Shown piece after piece: positions 58,806 through 64,000 of a stretch of 64,000 nt of DNA. This stretch comes from Oligoflexus sp. (GTDB taxonomy: Bacteria > Bdellovibrionota_B > Oligoflexia > Oligoflexales > Oligoflexaceae). The translations under genes were made by a program, and so were the position numbers. Within the stretch, counting starts at the first letter, position 1. Every line of letters starts with the position of its first letter. Location of the stretch: NCBI RefSeq assembly GCF_035712445.1, contig NZ_DASTAT010000081.1, forward strand, positions 1 to 64,000, read 5' to 3'. The notes beneath the pieces are model-generated. The model was not told where the DNA came from, did not search any database, and saw nothing but the letters and a program-made list of their open reading frames with translations.

Positions 58806-58936
58806 CTTGACGAACCATTGCTCCCAAAGACTAAGATCCTTCTCTACGGATGGGGAATTTTAGCTGATATTTTTTGTATTTAAGTTGATGCAGCCGACTG
58901 CCGAATATATTATTAACCTGCCGGAGGAGAATATTC

Positions 58937-59296
58937 TTGTTCTTGCGTCTTATTGCCATCTTAGGGATTTTGATATTCACCTGGGGTATGATCTCAGTGG
59001 ATGATGACGCCCTTTGTATGGATCGGAACGATGCAATTACAACCGGCTCGATCTTAGAATCGTCCTCCTCCTCGTGCTTGCAAGAATTGGCCAATCCCTT
59101 GAATCATACTCATCGGGATCCTTGCCATCAGGGTATTTGCCACTTCGGGCATTGCTCGCATATCAGGATGATTTCCACCTTCGCTGTTTCGGAAATGCTG
59201 TCCAACTCCAGCTCTCAAGAAAACACCCCCTATTATTTCAAACTCCCTGGCAACAATGCATCCCAGCAGGATCGTCCTCCTATTTCGTTCTCTTAA
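58937..59296 (+). CDS. Small exported His/Cys-rich protein, CzcI-like
   Basis: 119 aa from a TTG at 58937 with GGAGGAG seven bases upstream. Signal-type N-terminus (LRLIAILGILIFTWGMIS). A metal-binding-looking stretch (LNHTHRDPCHQGICHFGHCS, about 57-76) has five His and three Cys. Position ahead of czcCBA and size suggest a regulator or metal sensor like CzcI; sequence similarity is only general. Confidence 0.55.
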   Translation: MFLRLIAILGILIFTWGMISVDDDALCMDRNDAITTGSILESSSSSCLQELANPLNHTHRDPCHQGICHFGHCSHIRMISTFAVSEMLSNSSSQENTPYYFKLPGNNASQQDRPPISFS

Positions 59297-59390
59297 TCCA
59301 CTCATTCAAAAATTTTTCCTGCTTAGCGTCTGGAACCTTTTAACGGGGTTCAACAGGTATTCGCAGACATTCATTCGTTAAGGAATTTTC

Positions 59391-59717
59391 ATGAAACTGC
59401 CTTATCGCATCCTTGCGCTTTTTGTTTCAGCGATCTCTTGCGTCAGCCAACAAATGAACTCGATCGTTGAGTTTTCAAATGTCAATGAAGCGATCGTCGC
59501 ACTGGTTGAGCCATCCAGCGTCGGCGAGAAAATTCACTTTCTTCGCATCGATTGCAACAGCACCGGCAAATCCCGGAAGTGCATGGAAGTCCCGATCGCA
59601 AATGGAACAGTCCGCGAAGACCTGGGGAATGGCCGATTCAAGGTCCAACTTGATCCAGGCGGCAGGATCGAAGCGTATTCGATCGTGAGAAAGCATAAGG
59701 CAACTGATGCTTACTAA
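59391..59717 (+). CDS. Small exported protein in the efflux operon
   Basis: 108 aa with AAGGA before the ATG. Signal peptide (PYRILALFVSAISCVSQ), two Cys in DCNSTGKSRKC. Overlaps a possible czcC start by 11 bases. Probably periplasmic. Function unknown. Confidence 0.6.
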   Translation: MKLPYRILALFVSAISCVSQQMNSIVEFSNVNEAIVALVEPSSVGEKIHFLRIDCNSTGKSRKCMEVPIANGTVREDLGNGRFKVQLDPGGRIEAYSIVRKHKATDAY

Positions 59718-59730
59718 GGGACTTAACATA

Positions 59731-61074
59731 ATGAAAATATTTAATAATTGTCTGAGACTGCGTTTGGGATCATGGCTCGGCCCATGCTTGCTTCTGACCT
59801 CCTTATTTTTCCAGGCCCAGGCCGCCCAGAATCCGAAAGCGGAGCCTTTGGCGGTCAATGCCTACTGCACTTATCTAGGAGGCAGGTCCACAGAGACTGG
59901 TAAGCCCGCCGATACCTTGACTCTATGCGATGCCTTATCCAAGGCCCTGTCCGAAGCTCCTGGCGTCAGAGGCGAAGAAAACCTTTATCTGGCTTCGGAG
60001 GGGCGCGTTGACCAGGCGGGTCTGATACCCAATCCCGTGCTGCTCGGTGATATGGATAGGTATAACAAGGAAGTCACCGTCCAGCTCAGCCAAACCCTTG
60101 AACTGGGCGGCAAACGTGGCGATCGTATTGAACTCGCCAGGCTGGAACAGATGAATGCCCAGGTCACTTTCAGCGGAAGAAGGCTGGAAATCCTCGAAGG
60201 AGTGAAGAAGCGCTTTATCGAAGTGCTCCTCATAGAGCAGAAATTGTCCTTTGGACAACGCCGGCATGAAATCGCTCAGCAGATTCTGGCAACCGCCCGA
60301 CGCCGCGTCGAAGCGGGCCGGGGCATGCCGGTGGAAATGATTAAATCCCAACTCGCAGTCACGGCCAGCGATTTGGAAGTTTCAAGACTCCAGGCACAGC
60401 TGGCCAATGCCAAGAGGCAGCTGGCAGCAACCCTGGGAATTTCCAGCCAGTCCCTGACAGCTGTAGGAGACCTTACGAGCATGCCGGTCGATCCTGCCCG
60501 CTTTGCGAATTTTCCGGTGGAAAATAGTCCCGCTGTTAAAAAGGCCAACCTGGAACTTGAACAGCGCCAGGCTGCACTCAGTCTTGCCAAGAGCAACGCT
60601 GTTCCCGATCTTACTCTCAGTGCAGGGGCACGCCGGTTCCAGGAGGAAGGAATAACAGGCTTGGTCTTTGGTGTTTCCATCCCCATTCCGATTCTCAACA
60701 GAAATCAGGGCACGATTCGTGAGGCCAAAGGCGACGTTTCAGCGTCGGAATTCAACCGTGAAGCGGAGAAACTTCGGGTTCAGGCGGAACTTCAGGGAGC
60801 AATCCAGGAAATTCAAACTGCCTATGCCGAAGCCCTGGCCTTCAGAAACCAGATCCTTCCAGCCGCCGAGAAAGCGTTTGCTTCTGCGAACGAAATCTTT
60901 CAACGGGGAAAGTTGGACTATCTGAATGTCCTTGACGCTCAGCGGGATCTCTTCAATTCACGGGAGCAATACCTGCAATCGCTGGTTGCCTATCATGAGG
61001 CTCTGGCAGATCTGGAACGCCTGACAGGCAAAGGTATCACCGAGCTACTCAACAATGGCAGCAGCGGAAAATAG
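59731..61074 (+). CDS. czcC: CzcC/TolC-type outer membrane efflux protein
   Basis: 447 aa from the ATG at 59731 (an upstream in-frame ATG at 59707 is possible). Signal peptide ending FFQAQAA. Two outer membrane efflux repeats (LSQTLELGGKRGDRIELARL near 125; VSIPIPILNRNQGTIREAKG near 325), the CzcC hallmark of ELGGKR and PIPILNRNQG. Forms the outer channel of the heavy-metal RND pump. Confidence 0.9.
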   Translation: MKIFNNCLRLRLGSWLGPCLLLTSLFFQAQAAQNPKAEPLAVNAYCTYLGGRSTETGKPADTLTLCDALSKALSEAPGVRGEENLYLASEGRVDQAGLIPNPVLLGDMDRYNKEVTVQLSQTLELGGKRGDRIELARLEQMNAQVTFSGRRLEILEGVKKRFIEVLLIEQKLSFGQRRHEIAQQILATARRRVEAGRGMPVEMIKSQLAVTASDLEVSRLQAQLANAKRQLAATLGISSQSLTAVGDLTSMPVDPARFANFPVENSPAVKKANLELEQRQAALSLAKSNAVPDLTLSAGARRFQEEGITGLVFGVSIPIPILNRNQGTIREAKGDVSASEFNREAEKLRVQAELQGAIQEIQTAYAEALAFRNQILPAAEKAFASANEIFQRGKLDYLNVLDAQRDLFNSREQYLQSLVAYHEALADLERLTGKGITELLNNGSSGK

Positions 61075-61082
61075 GAGTTTTT

Positions 61083-62045
61083 ATGAGAAGCAAGAGAACA
61101 ATCGGAATGGTTTTGGGAATTTTCGCTGCAGCTCTTGTGATCTGGCTTATTGCCGGCCGGTCCAAAACCGGGACAATCGCGGGCAACGAAAAGAAGGAAG
61201 AACATGACCATGAGGAAGAAGGGCACGATGAAACCGTCCCGCTGACGGATGAGCAAATCAAGGCCGCCGGGATCCAATGGGTGACGGCTGGTCCAGGGGA
61301 ATTGAATATCGAGGTTTCGTTACCCGGGGAAGTGCGTTTGAACGCCGATAACCTCTCGCACATCGTTCCACGGTTTGCGGGGGCCATTACCCAAATCAGA
61401 AAAAATCTAGGCGATAAGGTTACCAGAGGTGAAGTCCTGGCTGTCATTGAAAGCAATGAAAGTCTGGCGAGCTATGAGATCAAATCCTTGACCGCCGGAA
61501 CGATCATCCAAAAGCACGCGACGATAGGTGAAGTTATTCCAGAAAACAGCGAGGTGTTCGTCGTCGCAAACCTGGACACCGTCTGGATCGATATGAATGT
61601 CTATCCCAAAGACCTTCCTTACATGAAGGAAGGGGAAGCTGTCCGCATCCTGGGGCCGGCGAAGGGCCTGGAGTCGGAAGGCAAGATTGCTTATGTGGGT
61701 CCAATCGTGAGCGAGCACACCAGGACAGCGATGGCTCGCGTCGTCATACCGAACAAGAATGGGAAGTGGCGTCCTGGAATGTTCGTCACAGCCAAAGTCG
61801 CTGTCGATCGTTTGCCTGCTTCCATTGTCGCTCCCAAGGAGTCGGTGCAGAATGTCGAGGGCAAGCCATCGATCTTTGTGAAGACCGAGAAGGGCTTTTT
61901 GCCCAAGCCCGTTACTTTGGGACGCGAAGATGCCAAAAATTATGAAATCGTCGATGGTCTGGAGGCCGGCGATCAGCTCGTAACTGAAGGAGCCTTTGTA
62001 CTGAAAGCTGAAAAAGGCAAATCCGAAGCGGAGCATGAAGATTAA
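61083..62045 (+). CDS. czcB: CzcB-type membrane fusion protein
   Basis: 320 aa, GGAG before the ATG. Single N-terminal membrane segment (TIGMVLGIFAAALVIWLIAG), then a His/Glu-rich metal-binding patch (HDHEEEGHDE, about 41-50). Barrel-sandwich hybrid (SHIVPRFAGAITQIRKNLGD, VTRGEVLAVIESNE) and beta-barrel (VWIDMNVYPKDLPYMKEGEA). Shorter than typical CzcB, with no long coiled coil. Bridges czcA and czcC. Confidence 0.9.
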   Translation: MRSKRTIGMVLGIFAAALVIWLIAGRSKTGTIAGNEKKEEHDHEEEGHDETVPLTDEQIKAAGIQWVTAGPGELNIEVSLPGEVRLNADNLSHIVPRFAGAITQIRKNLGDKVTRGEVLAVIESNESLASYEIKSLTAGTIIQKHATIGEVIPENSEVFVVANLDTVWIDMNVYPKDLPYMKEGEAVRILGPAKGLESEGKIAYVGPIVSEHTRTAMARVVIPNKNGKWRPGMFVTAKVAVDRLPASIVAPKESVQNVEGKPSIFVKTEKGFLPKPVTLGREDAKNYEIVDGLEAGDQLVTEGAFVLKAEKGKSEAEHED

Positions 62046-62079
62046 CCTTCAAAAATCTTTCAAGAATTAAGGACATTTC

Positions 62080-64000
62080 ATGCTAGACAGAATATTGAAA
62101 TTTTCCATACAGCATCGATTCCTCATCATGCTGATGTCAGTGGTTGTGGCGATTGCCGGGTTGTTTTCGCTCACAAGGCTCCCGATTGATGCAGTTCCGG
62201 ATATCACGAACGTTCAGGTCCAGATCAACACCGTCTCGTCAGCGCTTTCGCCCATTGAAATGGAAAAGCAGGTAACGTTTCCGATTGAAACGACTCTTGC
62301 GGGGATACCGGGCCTCACCTACACGCGCTCCCTGTCCCGGAATGGATTTTCCCAGGTGACGGCGGTTTTTAAAGACGACGTCGATATTTATTTTGCCCGG
62401 CAACAGGTCGCGGAGCGTCTCCTTGAAGCCAGGGAGAATCTTCCGCCCGGAACCGATCCCAAGATGGGACCAATTTCAACCGGCCTTGGTGAAGTCTTCA
62501 TGTGGACGCTTGAATTCGGACATCCTGGAGGAAAGGATGCCCCTCTCGGAACCCGTGATCAACCGGGTTGGCAGGAGGGAAGCGTCTATGTCACTCCCGA
62601 GGGCCAGCGTCTCACGGATAAGTTCGAGCAGGCGGCCTACCTGCGGACAGTTCAGGATTGGATCATCCGGCCTCAACTCAAAAGTCTGGAAGGAGTGGCC
62701 GGCGTCGATACCATCGGCGGCTTTGTAAAGCAATATCATGTCCATCCTGATCCAAATAAGTTGATCGCCTTTGGTCTCAGCTTCACCGACGTGATCGAAG
62801 CTTTGGAAAAGAATAATGTCAGTACGGGAGCGGGATACATTGAACGAAACGGGGAGTCTTATCTTGTGCGGGCTGACGGCCGTATTGGGTCGCTGGATCA
62901 AATAGCCAGCATCGTGGTCGGAAGTCAGAAGGGAACGCCCATCCGTATCGGCGATATTGCCGACGTTCGTCTGGGTCAGGAGCTTCGCACGGGAAGCGCC
63001 AGTAAAAGCGGCCAGGAAGCTGTCGTCGGAACGGCCCTAATGCTCATTGGTGAAAACAGCAGAGCCGTCGCGAAAGCGGTCGATGAGAAAATTCAGACCA
63101 TTCGAAAGAGCCTGCCGACCGATGTTATCATCACGCCAGTTCTCAATCGAACGAAACTTGTCGATGCTACCATCAAGACGGTCGAGAAGAACCTGGCTGA
63201 GGGTGCGATCCTCGTGATCGTCGTGCTCTTTCTTCTGCTGGGCAACATCAAGGCGGCGCTGATCACGGCATCAGCCATTCCACTTTCTATGCTGATGACA
63301 TCCATGGGAATGGTGAGGTGGAAAATCAGTGGTAACCTCATGAGTCTTGGGGCCATTGACTTTGGTTTGATCGTTGATGGTGCCGTCATTATTGTGGAAA
63401 ACTGCTTGCGGCATCTTGCTGAAAAGCAGCATCAACTCAAACGCGAATTGAATCTCAATGAACGTCTCCATGAAGTCTTTGTCGCCAGCAAAGAGGTGAT
63501 CAAGCCCTCCGCTTTCGGTCAAGCCATCATCATCACGGTCTATCTTCCCATCATCAGCCTGACAGGCATTGAAGGCAAGATGTTCCATCCGATGGCGATG
63601 ACCGTTATCATCGCTTTGGCAGCTGCCTTCATTCTGTCGATAACTCTTGTGCCAGCGCTTGTGGCCATGTTCATCAAGGGAAAAATCAGCGAGAAAGAAA
63701 ACCGCCTCTTCGCCTGGGCCAAGAACAGGTATGAACCCGCGATCCACTTCGCTATCAATCGCAGCAAGCCTGTCGTTGCGGTTGCCGTTGGGATTTTCCT
63801 CTTGTCGATCCTCTTGTTCGGGCGGCTGGGTCAGGAATTTATTCCAACCCTGGATGAAAAGGACCTCGCTATTCAAGCCTTGAGAATACCAAGCACCGGG
63901 ATCACGCAATCCACGAAGATGCAAGGGGTGGTTGAAAAAACCATTGCATCGTTCCCTGAAGTCGCGTTCGTCTTTTCCAAGACAGGCACCGCAGAGATGG
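62080..64000 (+). CDS. czcA: CzcA heavy-metal RND transporter (cut by window end)
   Basis: The first 640 codons; AAGGA precedes the ATG at 62080. RND family start (LDRILKFSIQHRFLIMLMSV, LPIDAVPDITNVQVQINT). The signature IDFGLIVDGAVIIVEN in TM4 (about residue 427) belongs to the HME-RND Zn/Co/Cd/Ni group rather than the Cu/Ag (CusA) group. Uses proton motive force to export divalent metals. It continues beyond the window. Confidence 0.9.
   Translation, partial: MLDRILKFSIQHRFLIMLMSVVVAIAGLFSLTRLPIDAVPDITNVQVQINTVSSALSPIEMEKQVTFPIETTLAGIPGLTYTRSLSRNGFSQVTAVFKDDVDIYFARQQVAERLLEARENLPPGTDPKMGPISTGLGEVFMWTLEFGHPGGKDAPLGTRDQPGWQEGSVYVTPEGQRLTDKFEQAAYLRTVQDWIIRPQLKSLEGVAGVDTIGGFVKQYHVHPDPNKLIAFGLSFTDVIEALEKNNVSTGAGYIERNGESYLVRADGRIGSLDQIASIVVGSQKGTPIRIGDIADVRLGQELRTGSASKSGQEAVVGTALMLIGENSRAVAKAVDEKIQTIRKSLPTDVIITPVLNRTKLVDATIKTVEKNLAEGAILVIVVLFLLLGNIKAALITASAIPLSMLMTSMGMVRWKISGNLMSLGAIDFGLIVDGAVIIVENCLRHLAEKQHQLKRELNLNERLHEVFVASKEVIKPSAFGQAIIITVYLPIISLTGIEGKMFHPMAMTVIIALAAAFILSITLVPALVAMFIKGKISEKENRLFAWAKNRYEPAIHFAINRSKPVVAVAVGIFLLSILLFGRLGQEFIPTLDEKDLAIQALRIPSTGITQSTKMQGVVEKTIASFPEVAFVFSKTGTAEM

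Overview
The window reads as part of a large, mosaic conjugative plasmid (or a closely related integrative element) of a Gram-negative bacterium. The case for a plasmid is the combination of a complete VirB/VirD4-type type IV secretion system (T4SS), a relaxase with an accessory protein and a recognisable nic-like site, two replication-type loci carrying iteron arrays inside their coding sequences, and three ParA-type loci. No rRNA, tRNA or chromosomal housekeeping genes were seen. Many secreted lipoproteins and outer-membrane-type proteins confirm a diderm host. An Oligoflexia/Bdellovibrionota-like host is possible, but the sequence alone does not settle it.

Layout. (1) 0-6 kb: small hypothetical genes, a membrane protein translationally coupled to a winged-helix Replic_Relax-like protein, and two small related acidic proteins. 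(2) 6-14 kb: accessory region with an MqsR/MqsA toxin-antitoxin pair, several small zinc-ribbon proteins, and a probable defence pair made of an EVE-SHOCT fusion followed by a single-HKD PLD-family nuclease behind an AT-rich palindrome. (3) 14-22 kb: plasmid maintenance. A ParA with an N-terminal helix-turn-helix is coupled to a winged-helix Rep-like protein whose gene carries an 11-bp-periodic GATCAG array. A second, convergent Rep-like locus is split into two frames exactly over a 22-nt iteron array. A further parA plus ribbon-helix-helix partner follows. (4) 22-31 kb: topA, virB1, a korA-incC-korB operon arranged as in IncP plasmids, a predicted oriT, mobC and relaxase. (5) 31-45 kb: trbM, an OmpA-like lipoprotein, an LPD7 protein, virD4, and virB11 to virB2 with an EexN exclusion lipoprotein, all on the minus strand. 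(6) 45-54.8 kb: a regulator, small membrane and secreted proteins, and a four-gene operon ending in a secreted polymorphic toxin with a barstar-like immunity protein, followed by degenerate toxin/immunity remnants. (7) 55-58.9 kb: a Tn3-family transposase with flanking repeats. (8) 58.9-64 kb: a czc-type metal efflux operon, cut by the window end inside czcA.

Regulation. A 13-bp odd palindrome, CTGACAGTGTCAG, preceded by an A-tract, occurs in the divergent promoter regions at both ends of the transfer module (two sites near 26 kb and a cluster near 45 kb). It would control virB1-topA, korA-incC-korB, the virB2-to-trbM operon and the regulator at 45 kb together. Its geometry resembles the 13-bp KorB operator of IncP plasmids, so the KorB homologue is the leading candidate for the binding protein.

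Most worth following up: iterons inside two rep genes, one of which would become a single fused ORF if one 22-nt unit were removed; the EVE-SHOCT/PLD pair; the secreted toxin/barstar-like operon; the conserved conjugation operator; and a 17-nt tandem duplication that shifts the frame of the first gene.
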